A stretch of DNA of 64,000 bases, from the NCBI RefSeq assembly GCF_017498525.1, contig NZ_CP071796.1:3100001-3164000 (forward strand), written 5' to 3'. This DNA is from Ottowia testudinis. Lineage in GTDB: Bacteria > Pseudomonadota > Gammaproteobacteria > Burkholderiales > Burkholderiaceae_C. Shown piece by piece: positions 1-10,663 of the stretch (position 1 is its first letter; each line of letters begins with the position of its first letter). The notes below the pieces were generated by a model. That model ran no database searches. It was not told the DNA's origin and was given only the letters and a program-made list of their open reading frames with translations. A program made the translations under genes and the position numbers.

Positions 1-1587
<1,587 letters not shown>

Positions 1588-1625
1588 CGGGCGGGATACT
1601 TCACACAGCAGCCTGACGAACCGCC

Positions 1626-1895
1626 GTGCAGGCCACGCCGACTACCATGAAAAACGCAGCTGCTCGCGCTGGCTGGTTGCGCACTGCACTGCTTTTTCTT
1701 TGGGTATTGGCTTCTTTTGGCGTGGCTTTTTTTGCGCGCGAGCTGGATCAGGTGGTGGCCGGCTGGCCGCTCAATTTCTGGCTGGCGGCGCAAGGCAGCG
1801 TGCTGGTGTTCATCGGCATCGTGATGGTCTACGCGTGGTGGATGAACCGGTGCCACGTGGCGTCACCTGACAGCCCCGGACGCGAGGGCGACTGA
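1626..1895 (+). CDS. Small subunit of a sodium:solute symporter (DUF4212)
   Basis: An 89-residue protein with two hydrophobic segments (about residues 22-40 and 55-72), matching the DUF4212 family, the small partner encoded just before VC_2705-type sodium:solute symporters. It probably sits in the inner membrane with the large subunit encoded one base downstream. The start is uncertain: GTG at 1626 gives 89 residues, ATG at 1647 gives 82 and starts MKNAAARAG. The very short gap to the next gene argues for one operon and a shared complex. The substrate cannot be read from sequence; small organic acids such as acetate are the usual guess for this group. Confidence 0.85.
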   Translation: MQATPTTMKNAAARAGWLRTALLFLWVLASFGVAFFARELDQVVAGWPLNFWLAAQGSVLVFIGIVMVYAWWMNRCHVASPDSPGREGD

Positions 1896-1896
1896 G

Positions 1897-3948
1897 GTGC
1901 CAGGCGCGCCAAGCGCCTACGAGTGGCGCCTGCATCGCCACCTGTTGTTGTTCGTTGCCGGTTTCATCGGTTTTTTGCTGCTGATGCACTGGGCCGAGCG
2001 CGCCGGCCTGTCGCGCGGGTGGATCGGACCGATCTTTCTGTTTCTGTCGGTCATGCTGTATGCCTGCATCGGCATTTACTCGCGCACCACCGACCCCGAA
2101 GACTTCTACGTCGCCGGCCGCCGCATTCCCGCCATGTACAACGGCATGGCCACGGCGGCCGATTGGATGAGCGCGGCGTCGTTCATCAGCCTGTCGGGCG
2201 CGCTCTACCTGCAAGGCTTTTCGGGCACCACGGCGCAGCCGGGCGGGCTGGCCTATGTGCTGGGCTGGACGGGCGGCTTCTGCCTGGTGGGGCTGCTGAT
2301 CGCGCCACGCCTGCGGGCGATGGCCCTGTACACGGTGCCCGACTTCTACGCCGTGCGCTTTGGCGGCCGCTGGCCGCGCTTGCTGGCTGCGCTGGGGGCG
2401 GTGGCCTGCTCATTCATGTACGTGGTGGCGCAGATCTATGGCATCGGGCTCATCGCCTCGCGCCTCACCGGCGTGCAATTTGAAATCGGCATCCTGCTGG
2501 GATTGGGCGGCGTGCTGCTGTGCAGTTTTCTGGGCGGCATGCGCGCGATCACCTGGACGCAGGTGGTGCAGTACGCGGTGCTGCTGCTGGCATTTTTGAT
2601 CCCCGTGTCGTGGCTGGCCTACAAGCAGCTTGGCACACCGCTGGCGCCGCTGGCATACGGCGCGCAGTTGAGCAAGATCGCGCAAATGGAAGAGCGCCTG
2701 ATCAACGATCCGGGCGAGCGCGAAGTGCGCGCGGCCTACGCCGCGCGGGCGGCCGAACTCGCTGCCCGATTGAAAGACCCCGTCGCCGCCCTCGCGCGTG
2801 AACGCGAGCGGCTCGAAGCGCACATCCGCATGCTCAAAGCACGGGGTGCGGATTTTTCGCTGGTGATGGCGGCGCGGCGCGAGCTGGCCGGGCTGCCACA
2901 CGACGTCGCCAGCGCGCGCGAACTGTGGGGCCGCGCGATGAACGAGGCGCAGGAACGGTCGCATCCGCTCGGCGGCCTGCCGCGCCATGGGCAGGCTTTC
3001 TCGGGCGACCCGCACGGCACGGCGGCCGAGCGCGCCGAATTCCAGACTTCGCGACTCAATTTTCTGGCGTTGATGTTCTGTCTGATGATTGGCACGGCGA
3101 GCCTGCCGCACCTGCTGACGCGCTTCTACACCACCGCCAGCGTAGCGGAAACCCGGCGCTCCGTCGGCTGGTCGCTGGTGTTCATCGCCCTGCTCTACCT
3201 CAGCACGCCGGCGCTGGCGGTACTGGTCAAATACGAGGTGATGAACGGGCTGGTCGGCAGCAGCTTCGATCAGCTGCCGGCCTGGATCGCTCAATGGGCG
3301 CGCGTCGACCCGGGGCTGATCTCGGTGCAGGACATCAATGGCGACCGCATTCTGCAGTTTGGCGAGATCCGCCTCGGCGCCGACATGATCATGCTGGCCA
3401 CGCCCGAGCTTGGTGGCCTGCCCTACGTGGTGTCGGGTCTGGTGGCGGCGGGCGGGCTGGCCGCGGCGCTCTCGACCGCCGACAGCCTGCTCCTCACCAT
3501 CAGCAACGCGCTGGTGCACGACACCGTACCCACCAAGCACGGGCAGGTGCGCGTGACGGACAACCACGTGATCCTGTCGAAGTTCATGCTGCTGGCGGCG
3601 GCCATGCTGGCGGCGTCGGTTGCGGCCACCAAGCCGGCCGAGATCTTGATGCTGGTCACCGCCTCGTTTTCGCTGGCTGCCGCCATCTTCTTTCCGTCAC
3701 TGGTTCTCGGGCTGTTCTGGCGCGGAGCCACGCGGCGCGGCACGGTCGCCGGGATGTTGGTGGGTGCGGGCTTGACGGTCGGCTACATGCTGCTGACCTC
3801 ACCGTCGCTGCGTGCGTGGTGGGGCCTGGGCGCGGATGGCCTGTGGTGGGGCATACAGCCGATCTCGGCCGGCATCTTCGGCGTGCCCGCGGGGTTTGTC
3901 ACCATCGCGCTGGTGTCGCTTTGGGATGCGTGGCGCGGCGCACGCTGA
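1897..3948 (+). CDS. Sodium:solute symporter, VC_2705/ActP-like large subunit
   Basis: A 683-residue inner-membrane carrier of the SSS family, with many hydrophobic helices and the sequence YVAGRRIPAMYNGMATAADW early on, as in acetate-permease-like symporters. Compared with ordinary SSS proteins (about 550 residues) it has a hydrophilic, Glu/Arg/Ala-rich insert at about residues 245-385, likely helical or coiled coil, which is characteristic of the VC_2705 subfamily rather than an error. The GTG start at 1897 lies one base after the stop of the small subunit, so the two are translationally linked. A bidirectional terminator follows at 3989. Family is secure; substrate is inferred. Confidence 0.9.
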   Translation: MPGAPSAYEWRLHRHLLLFVAGFIGFLLLMHWAERAGLSRGWIGPIFLFLSVMLYACIGIYSRTTDPEDFYVAGRRIPAMYNGMATAADWMSAASFISLSGALYLQGFSGTTAQPGGLAYVLGWTGGFCLVGLLIAPRLRAMALYTVPDFYAVRFGGRWPRLLAALGAVACSFMYVVAQIYGIGLIASRLTGVQFEIGILLGLGGVLLCSFLGGMRAITWTQVVQYAVLLLAFLIPVSWLAYKQLGTPLAPLAYGAQLSKIAQMEERLINDPGEREVRAAYAARAAELAARLKDPVAALARERERLEAHIRMLKARGADFSLVMAARRELAGLPHDVASARELWGRAMNEAQERSHPLGGLPRHGQAFSGDPHGTAAERAEFQTSRLNFLALMFCLMIGTASLPHLLTRFYTTASVAETRRSVGWSLVFIALLYLSTPALAVLVKYEVMNGLVGSSFDQLPAWIAQWARVDPGLISVQDINGDRILQFGEIRLGADMIMLATPELGGLPYVVSGLVAAGGLAAALSTADSLLLTISNALVHDTVPTKHGQVRVTDNHVILSKFMLLAAAMLAASVAATKPAEILMLVTASFSLAAAIFFPSLVLGLFWRGATRRGTVAGMLVGAGLTVGYMLLTSPSLRAWWGLGADGLWWGIQPISAGIFGVPAGFVTIALVSLWDAWRGAR

Positions 3949-3988
3949 ACGTGGCAATCACAGGTTGACACGTTAGCGCCCGAAAAAG

Positions 3989-4017
3989 AAAAGCGCCCGA
4001 TCAGGGCGCTTTTTTTT
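3989..4017. terminator. Bidirectional intrinsic terminator between symporter and ppiD
   Basis: Stem AAGCGCCC / GGGCGCTT with a GATCA loop, preceded by A-rich bases and followed by a run of T. It lies between convergent genes and can serve both. Confidence 0.9.
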
Positions 4018-4032
4018 GTACTCCATCACGCC

Positions 4033-5955
4033 TTAGCGTGATACCGCCGCCGGGGCGGGGGGCAGGATCCTGGCTTTGTAGCGGGCCTTCAGCAGATCGT
4101 AGTAGCTGCGCCCTTCAGCCGCTCCCCACAGCTGATCGTAACGCGCGCGGCTTTCCGCCTGCTGTTCGGACGTCTGCTCGGGGCGCGGCAGCACCTTGTC
4201 GACACGCGCCACCGCATAGCCCTCGGCTCCCAGATCGATGCCGACAAACGCCGGCAGCTTGGCGGGATCGGCACGCAGCACGGCCTCGACCAGCGGCACG
4301 GGTTGACCTTGCGGTGCCTCGCGCGAGAGCACGGTCGCCGCCGGCAGCCCGGTGGCCGACTGCGGCTGCTCGCTCCAGGCCTTAAGGCGGGCCTGGCCGT
4401 CCTGGCGCGCCAACTCGGCCGCGCGCTGGCTGACCAAGGCGCGGCGCACTTCGGTCTGCACTTCGGCAAACGGGCGCGCATGGGCCGGGCTGTGCGACAA
4501 GATGCGGCCAGACGCCAACTGGTTGCCGCCCAGGTCGACCGCCTCGGTGTTGCGCTTCTTGTCCACCGAGTCGGGGGCGAAAAGCGCGTTCAGAAACTTG
4601 GCGTTGGCGAGCGCGCCGCTCGCACCGGGCGCCGGCACGCGGTGCAGGTTGTCGGCCGTCTGGATGGTGAGCTGGAGCTTGTCGGCCACCGGTTTCAAGC
4701 TGTCCGATTGCTCGTACACGCCGTTGCGGAATTCCTCGGCCATTTCGCTGAACCGCGTCTGCGCCAACTGGGTGCGCATCTTGTCTTCGAGTTGAGCGCG
4801 CATCTGCTCGAAGGCCGGGATGGCCGCTGCCTTGATCTCGGTCAGCTGCACGATGTGGTAGCCGAAATCGCTCGGCACCACATCGCTGATGTCGCCCACC
4901 TTGGCCAGGCCGAAAGCGGCCTGCGCAATCGCCGGATCAAGGCCCTTGTTGCGCTCGAAAGTGCCCAGATCGCCGCCGCTTGGCGCACTGGTGTCGTCCT
5001 GCGAAGACTTGCGCGCGACCTCGGCAAAGGTGCCGGGGGCCTGACGCAGCTGCGCCAGCAACGCCTCCGCGGCGCTTTTGGCCTTGTCGCGCTCGGCCGC
5101 CGGTGCGTCCTTGGGCGCGGCGATCAAGATGTGGCTGGCGCGCCGTTGCTCGGGTGTACCAAAGGACGAGGCATTTTGCTGATAGTAGGTGCGCAAGTCC
5201 TGCTCGCTGACGTTCACCGACTTCTTGATGCTGTCCAGATCAAGCACGATGTACTCGACCTTGACCGATTCCGGCGCCTGATACTGCGGCAGGTGGGACT
5301 GGTAGTAGGCCTGCAGATCGGCATCCGTCGGGCTGATCTTGGCGGCGTAAGCGGCCGGAGCGAAAGGCACGATGCGCACCTCACGGCGTTCCAGGAGGGC
5401 GTTCATCGCCACATCGACCTGGGCCTGGCTGGTGAAGCCCGACCCCAACACGCCCGCCAGCACCTGGCGAGTCGCGAGGTCGCGCCGCACGTTGGCTTCG
5501 AAGCCCTCGGGTGTGAGCCCCTGGGTGCTCAGCAACTGGCGGTAGCGCTCCATGTCCAGGCTGCCATCGGCGCGGCGCAATCCGGCGATGGTCGGGTCAC
5601 GCTCAAGCTCGGCGGCGAGCCTGGCGTCGGTCACCATGAGATGGTCGTCGGCCGCCGCCGCGGCCAGCACGCGCTCTTGCACCAGCCGCTCGAGCGTGGC
5701 GCGCTTGAGCGCGGGTGCGTCCAGCAGCGCCACGTCGAGCGAGGGATTGGCAGCGCGCAGCCGATCCACTTCCATGCGGTGCGCGTTGTCCCATTCCATC
5801 TGAGAGATGGGCTTGCCGTTGACGCTCGCCACCTCGGTGGCGCCATGGTTGAACCGGCTATAGCCTTCGATGCCAAACATCACGAAGGACGGGATGACCA
5901 GCAAAAACAGCACAACCATGATGAGCTTGGTGTGCCGGCGGATGAATTCGAACAT
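4033..5955 (-). CDS. ppiD: Peptidyl-prolyl isomerase PpiD, periplasmic chaperone
   Basis: Inner-membrane-anchored periplasmic foldase that helps newly exported outer-membrane proteins. The 640 residues show an N-terminal cytoplasmic stub and one membrane helix (about 12-33, MVVLFLLVIPSFVMFGIEGY), a SurA_N-like chaperone region, one parvulin domain (about 265-365, with RRASHILIA and SGGDLGTFERNKGLDPAI) and a C-terminal chaperone region. The length fits PpiD (about 620). It is transcribed toward the shared terminator and lies just after tRNA-Val. Only one parvulin domain is present and it keeps the usual hydrophobic core, so activity is plausible but not proven by sequence. Confidence 0.93.
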   Translation of the reverse strand: MFEFIRRHTKLIMVVLFLLVIPSFVMFGIEGYSRFNHGATEVASVNGKPISQMEWDNAHRMEVDRLRAANPSLDVALLDAPALKRATLERLVQERVLAAAAADDHLMVTDARLAAELERDPTIAGLRRADGSLDMERYRQLLSTQGLTPEGFEANVRRDLATRQVLAGVLGSGFTSQAQVDVAMNALLERREVRIVPFAPAAYAAKISPTDADLQAYYQSHLPQYQAPESVKVEYIVLDLDSIKKSVNVSEQDLRTYYQQNASSFGTPEQRRASHILIAAPKDAPAAERDKAKSAAEALLAQLRQAPGTFAEVARKSSQDDTSAPSGGDLGTFERNKGLDPAIAQAAFGLAKVGDISDVVPSDFGYHIVQLTEIKAAAIPAFEQMRAQLEDKMRTQLAQTRFSEMAEEFRNGVYEQSDSLKPVADKLQLTIQTADNLHRVPAPGASGALANAKFLNALFAPDSVDKKRNTEAVDLGGNQLASGRILSHSPAHARPFAEVQTEVRRALVSQRAAELARQDGQARLKAWSEQPQSATGLPAATVLSREAPQGQPVPLVEAVLRADPAKLPAFVGIDLGAEGYAVARVDKVLPRPEQTSEQQAESRARYDQLWGAAEGRSYYDLLKARYKARILPPAPAAVSR

Positions 5956-6035
5956 GCGCGAAACTCTTGATGAATGCGGCCGCGAGAAAATGAAAAAGGC
6001 GAACCGGGGTTCGCCTTTGCCTTGACGGTAGAGAG

Positions 6036-6111
6036 TGGTGGGTGCTGAGGGGTTCGAACCCCCGACCTACGCCTTGTAAGGGCGCCGCTCTACCAACTGA
6101 GCTAAGCACCC
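6036..6111 (-). tRNA. tRNA-Val (anticodon UAC)
   Basis: Complete 76-base cloverleaf on the minus strand. The acceptor stem is GGGTGCT/AGCACCC, the anticodon loop is CTTACAA (UAC, reading GUA), the T-arm contains GGTTCGAACCC, and CCA is encoded (TGG on the plus strand at 6036-6038). It sits between hupB and ppiD in the same direction. Confidence 0.97.
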
Positions 6112-6135
6112 CACCTGAACCGATTGATCAGCCAA

Positions 6136-6408
6136 TCAATTCAACGCGTCTTTCAGCGCCTTGCCAGGACGGAACTTGGGCACCTTGGCGGCCTTGATTT
6201 TAATCGTTGCGCCGGTGCGGGGGTTGCGGCCCGAACGTGCCGCGCGCTTGCCAACGGCAAAGGTGCCGAAGCCCACCAGCGACACCGTGCCCCCCTTGCG
6301 CAGGGTGGTCTTGACGGCGCCGATGGTGGCTTCCAGGGCGCGCGTGGCCGCCGCCTTGGAAATGTCGGCGTTCTTGGCAATGTGCTCGATCAGTTCGGTT
6401 TTGTTCAC
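6136..6408 (-). CDS. hupB: HU family nucleoid protein
   Basis: A 90-residue histone-like DNA-bending protein. It starts [19 protein letters not shown] and carries the HU/IHF signature [18 protein letters not shown], with the DNA-contacting beta arm rich in Arg and Lys (RNPRTG). The start is GTG at 6408, with a GAGAGGG ribosome-binding sequence about ten bases upstream. Its length and motifs are those of HU rather than IHF, since it lacks the IHF-specific extended C-terminus. The order hupB, tRNA-Val, ppiD on one strand is common in Burkholderiales, and the tRNA may be co-transcribed. Confidence 0.95.
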   Translation of the reverse strand: MNKTELIEHIAKNADISKAAATRALEATIGAVKTTLRKGGTVSLVGFGTFAVGKRAARSGRNPRTGATIKIKAAKVPKFRPGKALKDALN

Positions 6409-6706
6409 GAATATGTCCCTCTCTCATGAAGATTCAAGAATCCTGAAGGCGACTGCGGCATTGGTCGGTCATCTGGCCGGCTCTTGCGGTTTGCTCGACC
6501 CGTCATCGACCCGATGATCGGCGCGGACCAGGCCGTGGCGGCCGGCTCGCGTCGACAAACCCCCGTCGGCGAGCGATGCATTCTAGACGCAATTGGTCAG
6601 CGCCAAGCCCCCTGTGTACCCTGCTTATGCGCTGGCGCAACAGCCGATGGCCATTTCGATGCATGGTGCGTGACGCATTCGGCGATCGGCCCGGCGGCGT
6701 CCCACT
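6409..6706. other. Gene-free stretch upstream of hupB
   Basis: About 300 bases between the convergent-side end of the DMT transporter gene and the hupB start. No convincing reading frame, RNA gene or repeat is seen. It presumably carries the hupB promoter, but no clear -35/-10 pair could be picked with confidence. Confidence 0.5.
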
Positions 6707-7621
6707 TCAGCGGTTGAGCGCCGCGCCCGGCCGCACAACCAAGCCGACCCCCAGCGCCGTGATGCCGATGCCGATCACGGTGGTCAGTGTGACCGGCTCG
6801 GCGAACAGCAGCCACGCCATCACCGCCGTCGTCGGGGGCACCAGATACATCAGGCTGGTCACCGACGCCGCCGCGCCGCGCTGAATCAGCAGATACAAAA
6901 GCGAGCTGCCGCCCAGGGTCAATCCCCGCACCGACCATGCCATGGCCCCGGCCGACTGCGCGTTCCAGCGGAAGGCCTCGGGCTCCAGCAATGCCAGAGG
7001 TATTGTCACCAGCGCGGCGGCCAGCAGCTGTATGGTGTTCGCGGTGCGCACGTCGCAAGGCTTGACAAAGCGCTTCTGATAGAGCGTGCCGGCCGTGATG
7101 CACAGCAGTGCAAACACCGCCCACGACAGATTGACAGCCGTCACGTGATCGCCCGCTTGCCCCTGGGTGAGCTTGCGCCACACCACCAGCACCAAACCGC
7201 CAAAACCCATCAGCAGCCCCAGCCACTGGCGGCCGCTGACACGGCTGGCCGCCGTGCCGGTGACCGACAGCCAGATGGCCGTCAGCACCGGCTGGATACC
7301 GACGATGAGCGCCGACAAGCCCGAACCCATACCCCCCTTGACCGCCGCCCACACGCCGCCCAGGTAACCCGCGTGCATCAGCGCGCCGGTCGCGCCCAGG
7401 TGGAGCCACTCGATGCCGGTTTGCGGCCAACGCACCCGCGCGACGGCGATCCACATCCCAAAGCAGACGATCGACAGCAGGTAGCGGTACAGCAGGAAGG
7501 TGAACGGCGGCGCGTGCGGCATGCCGTAGCGCGCCACGATGAAGCCCGTGGCCCAGATCAGCACGAACACCGCCGGCATCCAGCGGATCAGCAGCGCCCG
7601 AGCGTGGTCGTCAGTGGTCAT
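6707..7621 (-). CDS. DMT superfamily (EamA) transporter
   Basis: A 304-residue inner-membrane protein with ten predicted helices made of two EamA repeats (about 12-145 and 160-298). The WATGFIVARYGM motif near the start is typical of RhaT/EamA-type metabolite exporters. The substrate is unknown; relatives move amino acids or other small metabolites. It is encoded upstream of a GC-rich inverted repeat and pgsA, on the same strand as both, but a 120-base gap argues against tight coupling. Family is secure and specificity is open. Confidence 0.88.
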   Translation of the reverse strand: MTTDDHARALLIRWMPAVFVLIWATGFIVARYGMPHAPPFTFLLYRYLLSIVCFGMWIAVARVRWPQTGIEWLHLGATGALMHAGYLGGVWAAVKGGMGSGLSALIVGIQPVLTAIWLSVTGTAASRVSGRQWLGLLMGFGGLVLVVWRKLTQGQAGDHVTAVNLSWAVFALLCITAGTLYQKRFVKPCDVRTANTIQLLAAALVTIPLALLEPEAFRWNAQSAGAMAWSVRGLTLGGSSLLYLLIQRGAAASVTSLMYLVPPTTAVMAWLLFAEPVTLTTVIGIGITALGVGLVVRPGAALNR

Positions 7622-7701
7622 GCATCACCCATTTCAAATGGCCGTGGCGCAGGCCAGGCCGGAACGCCGAGGAACGGGCTTGGCCCGGCCACTGGCGTTG
7701 T

Positions 7702-7737
7702 CCTCCTGGGGGAAGACGCCGCAGGCGGCTCAGGAGG
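7702..7737. repeat. GC-rich intergenic inverted repeat
   Basis: Arms CCTCCTG (7702-7708) and CAGGAGG (7731-7737) enclose a GC-rich centre with GACGCCGCAGGCGGC. It looks like the intergenic palindromes widespread in Comamonadaceae genomes. It lies just after the pgsA stop (minus strand) and might act as a transcription end for pgsA, though no T-run follows. Confidence 0.55.
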
Positions 7738-7741
7738 GATG

Positions 7742-8308
7742 TCATTCCACCCGAGCGCGAATCTCAGGCAAGGCTTTTTGCAGGTAGTACACCATCGACC
7801 ACACCGTCAGCACCGCCGACACCCAGATCAGGATCTGACCCCACCAGCGCGTGTCGATCGCATCCAGCACCCGTCCGTCGTACAGCAGAAACGGGATCGC
7901 CACCATCTGCACCGTGGTCTTGACCTTGCCCAGCATGTGCACCGCCACGCTCTTGCTGGCGCCGATCTTGGCCATCCACTCGCGCAGCGCCGAGATAGCG
8001 ATCTCGCGCCCGATGATGATCAGCGCCACGAAGACGTCGGTGCGCTGCAGATGCACCAGCACCAGCAGCGAGGCGCAGACCAGGAACTTGTCCGCCACCG
8101 GATCCAGAAAGGCACCGAACGACGAGGTCTGATTCAGCCGGCGCGCCAGAAAACCGTCCAGCCAATCGGTCCAGGCGAAGACGACGAACATCACCGTGGC
8201 CGTCAGGTTGGCAGTCTGCGGCTCGATCGGCAGATAAAACACCCCCACGATGAGCGGAATCGCGACGATGCGCGTCCAGGTCAGCAAGGTGGGCACGGTG
8301 AAGAACAT
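7742..8308 (-). CDS. pgsA: CDP-diacylglycerol--glycerol-3-phosphate 3-phosphatidyltransferase
   Basis: Commits CDP-diacylglycerol to phosphatidylglycerol synthesis at the inner membrane. The 188-residue, multi-helix protein carries the CDP-alcohol phosphotransferase signature DG-x2-AR-x8-G-x3-D-x3-D, seen as DGFLARRL and, after eight residues, GAFLDPVAD. The N-terminus MFFTVPTLLTWTRI is typical of PgsA. It lies downstream of uvrC on the same strand, an order common in proteobacteria. The intervening space holds a copy of the dispersed repeat. Confidence 0.94.
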   Translation of the reverse strand: MFFTVPTLLTWTRIVAIPLIVGVFYLPIEPQTANLTATVMFVVFAWTDWLDGFLARRLNQTSSFGAFLDPVADKFLVCASLLVLVHLQRTDVFVALIIIGREIAISALREWMAKIGASKSVAVHMLGKVKTTVQMVAIPFLLYDGRVLDAIDTRWWGQILIWVSAVLTVWSMVYYLQKALPEIRARVE

Positions 8309-8370
8309 GGCGGCGATTGTGTCATGCGACCGCGAACGCGGCGGCGCTAGGGACAGCGCCCAAGATCACT

Positions 8371-8432
8371 ACATTTTTAATAGCTCCTTGCGCTTGTCCC
8401 TCAATCTCCAGAGGCACTTTTTGCATGAAAGC
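8371..8432 (-). repeat. Dispersed repeat, copy A (uvrC-pgsA spacer)
   Basis: Contains TTTAATAGCTCCTTGCGCTTG followed by a degenerate right arm and AGAGGCACTTTTTGCAT. On the plus strand it has the same orientation as copy B. It fills most of the space between uvrC and pgsA. The inner hairpin is decayed in this copy. Confidence 0.6.
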
Positions 8433-8438
8433 AGGCTC

Positions 8439-10439
8439 TCAGTGCAGCGCCCGGTAGATCTCCTCGGCCAGCGCGCGCGAGATGCCCTCCACCGTCATCA
8501 GATCCTGCACGCTGGCCGCCTCCACACCGCGCACGCCGCCAAAGCGCTGCAGCAGGCGCGCGCGCTTGCGCGGGCCGACGCCGGCAATCTCCTCGATGCG
8601 GCTGCCGCCCACGCGCACCTTGGCGCGCTGCGCGCGCATGCCGGTGATGGCGAAGCGGTGCGCCTCGTCGCGGATCTGCGCCACCAGCATCAGCGCGGCC
8701 GAATCGCGGCCCAGCCAGACCTTCTCGCGCCCGTCGGCGAATACCAGCTCTTCGAGGCCGACCTTGCGGCCCTCGCCTTTCTCGACGCCGACGATCAGCG
8801 ACACGTCCAGCCCCAGCTGCTCGAACACCTCGCGCGCCATGCTGACCTGGCCCTTGCCGCCATCGACCAGCACCAGATCGGGCATGCGCGCGGCGGTGGT
8901 CATCGCCTCGCTGCCCTGCTCGCGCAGCGTCTCGGCAATCTTGCCGTAGCGGCGCTCCAGCACCTGGCGCATGGCGGCGTAGTCGTCGCCCGGCGTGATG
9001 CCGGTGATGTTGTATCGGCGGTACTGCCCACTTTGCATGCGGTGGCTTTGAAACACCACGCAGCTGGCCTGCGTCGCCTCGCCCGCCGTGTGGCTGATGT
9101 CGAAGCATTCGATGCGCAGATCGTCCAGGTTCTCGTCGGCCAGATCCAGCGCCTCAGCCAGCGCGCGGGTGCGCGCCTGCTGCGAACCCTCTTCGGCCAG
9201 CAGCCGCGCCAGTTGCAACGAAGCGTTCTGGCGCGCCATGTCCAGCCACACGCGGCGCTCACCGCGCGGCGCGTGGGTGGCGGTGATTCTGGATTCCTCC
9301 TTGTCGCCGAGCGCCTTGAGCAACGACGCACTGACCGGCTCGCTGGCGATGAGCTGCGCGGGCGCGGGCACGTTCAGGTAATGTTGGGCGATGAAGGCGT
9401 CGAGCACCTGCGCCTCCACGGTGGGCAGCTCGCCGTCGTCGCGTTCGGCGGCCAGCGCGTGCGCGTCTTCCACATGACTGGGAAAGTAAGCGCGGTCGCC
9501 CAGATGCCGCCCGCCGCGCACCATGGCCAGGTTGACGCAGGCGCGCCCGCCCTGCACCTTCACCGCCAGGATGTCAACGTCGGCGTCGCCGCCCACTTCC
9601 ACCGCCTGCTGGTGCAGCACGCGCGAGAGCGCGGCCATCTGGTTGCGGATGTCGGCCGCCTGCTCGAACTGAAGTGCTTCGGCGTGCGCCATCATGCGCT
9701 GCTCCAGCGTGCGCAGCAGCTCCTGCGTCTCGCCGCGCAGAAACTGCTCGGCATGCGCCACATCGGCGGCGTAGTCGTCGTCGCTGATCAGCCGCACGCA
9801 GGGGCCGCTGCAGCGCTTGATCTGGTACAGCAGACAAGGCCGCGTGCGGTTCGCGAACACCGTGTCCTCGCAGGTGCGCAGGCGAAACACCTTTTGCATC
9901 AGCTGGATCGTGTCCTTGACCGCCCAGGCGCCCGGGTAGGGACCGAAATAGCGGTGCCGCTTGTCGGTGCTGCCGCGGTAGTAGGCCATGCGCGGGTACG
10001 CATCCGCGCGCGGCGCGCCTGGGCCGGGGTCGGGCACGAGCCTGGCGGTGCCCGTCAGCTTGAGATAGGGGTAGCTCTTGTCGTCGCGAAACAGGATGTT
10101 GTATTTGGGCGCCAGCTGCTTGATGAGGTTGTTTTCAAGAATCAGCGCCTCGGCCTCGGAGCGCACCACGGTGGTGTCCAGCCGCGCGATCTTGCCCACC
10201 ATGTGGCCGATGCGCGTGCCGCCGTGGTTCTTGGCGAAGTAGCTCGACACGCGCTTCTTTAAATGCCGCGCCTTGCCAACGTACAGCACGTTGCCCGCGG
10301 CGTCGTAATAACGGTACACGCCCGGCAGGCCCGGCAGCGCGGCCACCTGGGCCAGCAGCTCGGGGCTGTGGGCGCGGGTGGGCTGGGTATCGGCGGTGGG
10401 CTCTGGCACGCCGGATTCGGGCGCTGTGGAGGGGCTCAT
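8439..10439 (-). CDS. uvrC: Excinuclease ABC subunit C
   Basis: Makes the two incisions around bulky DNA lesions in the UvrABC nucleotide-excision repair complex. The 666 residues include an N-terminal GIY-YIG domain ([22 protein letters not shown], about 37-58) for the 3' cut, a Cys-containing region, a UVR domain around 235 ([15 protein letters not shown]) for UvrB contact, an RNase H-like domain for the 5' cut ([21 protein letters not shown]), and C-terminal helix-hairpin-helix motifs ([18 protein letters not shown]). It is longer than E. coli UvrC (610), mainly through a roughly 30-residue N-terminal extension, and the true start may be internal. Confidence 0.95.
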   Translation of the reverse strand: MSPSTAPESGVPEPTADTQPTRAHSPELLAQVAALPGLPGVYRYYDAAGNVLYVGKARHLKKRVSSYFAKNHGGTRIGHMVGKIARLDTTVVRSEAEALILENNLIKQLAPKYNILFRDDKSYPYLKLTGTARLVPDPGPGAPRADAYPRMAYYRGSTDKRHRYFGPYPGAWAVKDTIQLMQKVFRLRTCEDTVFANRTRPCLLYQIKRCSGPCVRLISDDDYAADVAHAEQFLRGETQELLRTLEQRMMAHAEALQFEQAADIRNQMAALSRVLHQQAVEVGGDADVDILAVKVQGGRACVNLAMVRGGRHLGDRAYFPSHVEDAHALAAERDDGELPTVEAQVLDAFIAQHYLNVPAPAQLIASEPVSASLLKALGDKEESRITATHAPRGERRVWLDMARQNASLQLARLLAEEGSQQARTRALAEALDLADENLDDLRIECFDISHTAGEATQASCVVFQSHRMQSGQYRRYNITGITPGDDYAAMRQVLERRYGKIAETLREQGSEAMTTAARMPDLVLVDGGKGQVSMAREVFEQLGLDVSLIVGVEKGEGRKVGLEELVFADGREKVWLGRDSAALMLVAQIRDEAHRFAITGMRAQRAKVRVGGSRIEEIAGVGPRKRARLLQRFGGVRGVEAASVQDLMTVEGISRALAEEIYRALH

Positions 10440-10663
10440 GCGCTGCGAGTTTACGAACGCGGGGACGCCCCGTCTGGCGGCGGGCCGATCAACCCCTGGG
10501 CGCGCAAGCGCTCAATCCGCCGCGTCTGCAAGCCGCCCACCATCATCAAGCACGACGATGCCCAGGCACAGCAGCGCGGCGGCGAGCGCTGGCCGGCAGG
10601 GCGCAGGTGGGGTAGGTCATGCTCAGATTCAGTGGGGGCGTGCGGCTTGGGCACAATCGCCGC

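Noticed and set aside
4303-5970. Open frame of about 555 codons on the plus strand across ppiD
   Set aside because: Antisense shadow of ppiD; no ribosome site, domain or conserved motif.
8250-10262. Long open frame of about 670 codons on the plus strand across uvrC
   Set aside because: It is antisense to a complete uvrC with all motifs; composition is His/Ala/Arg-rich without any domain, typical of high-GC shadow frames.
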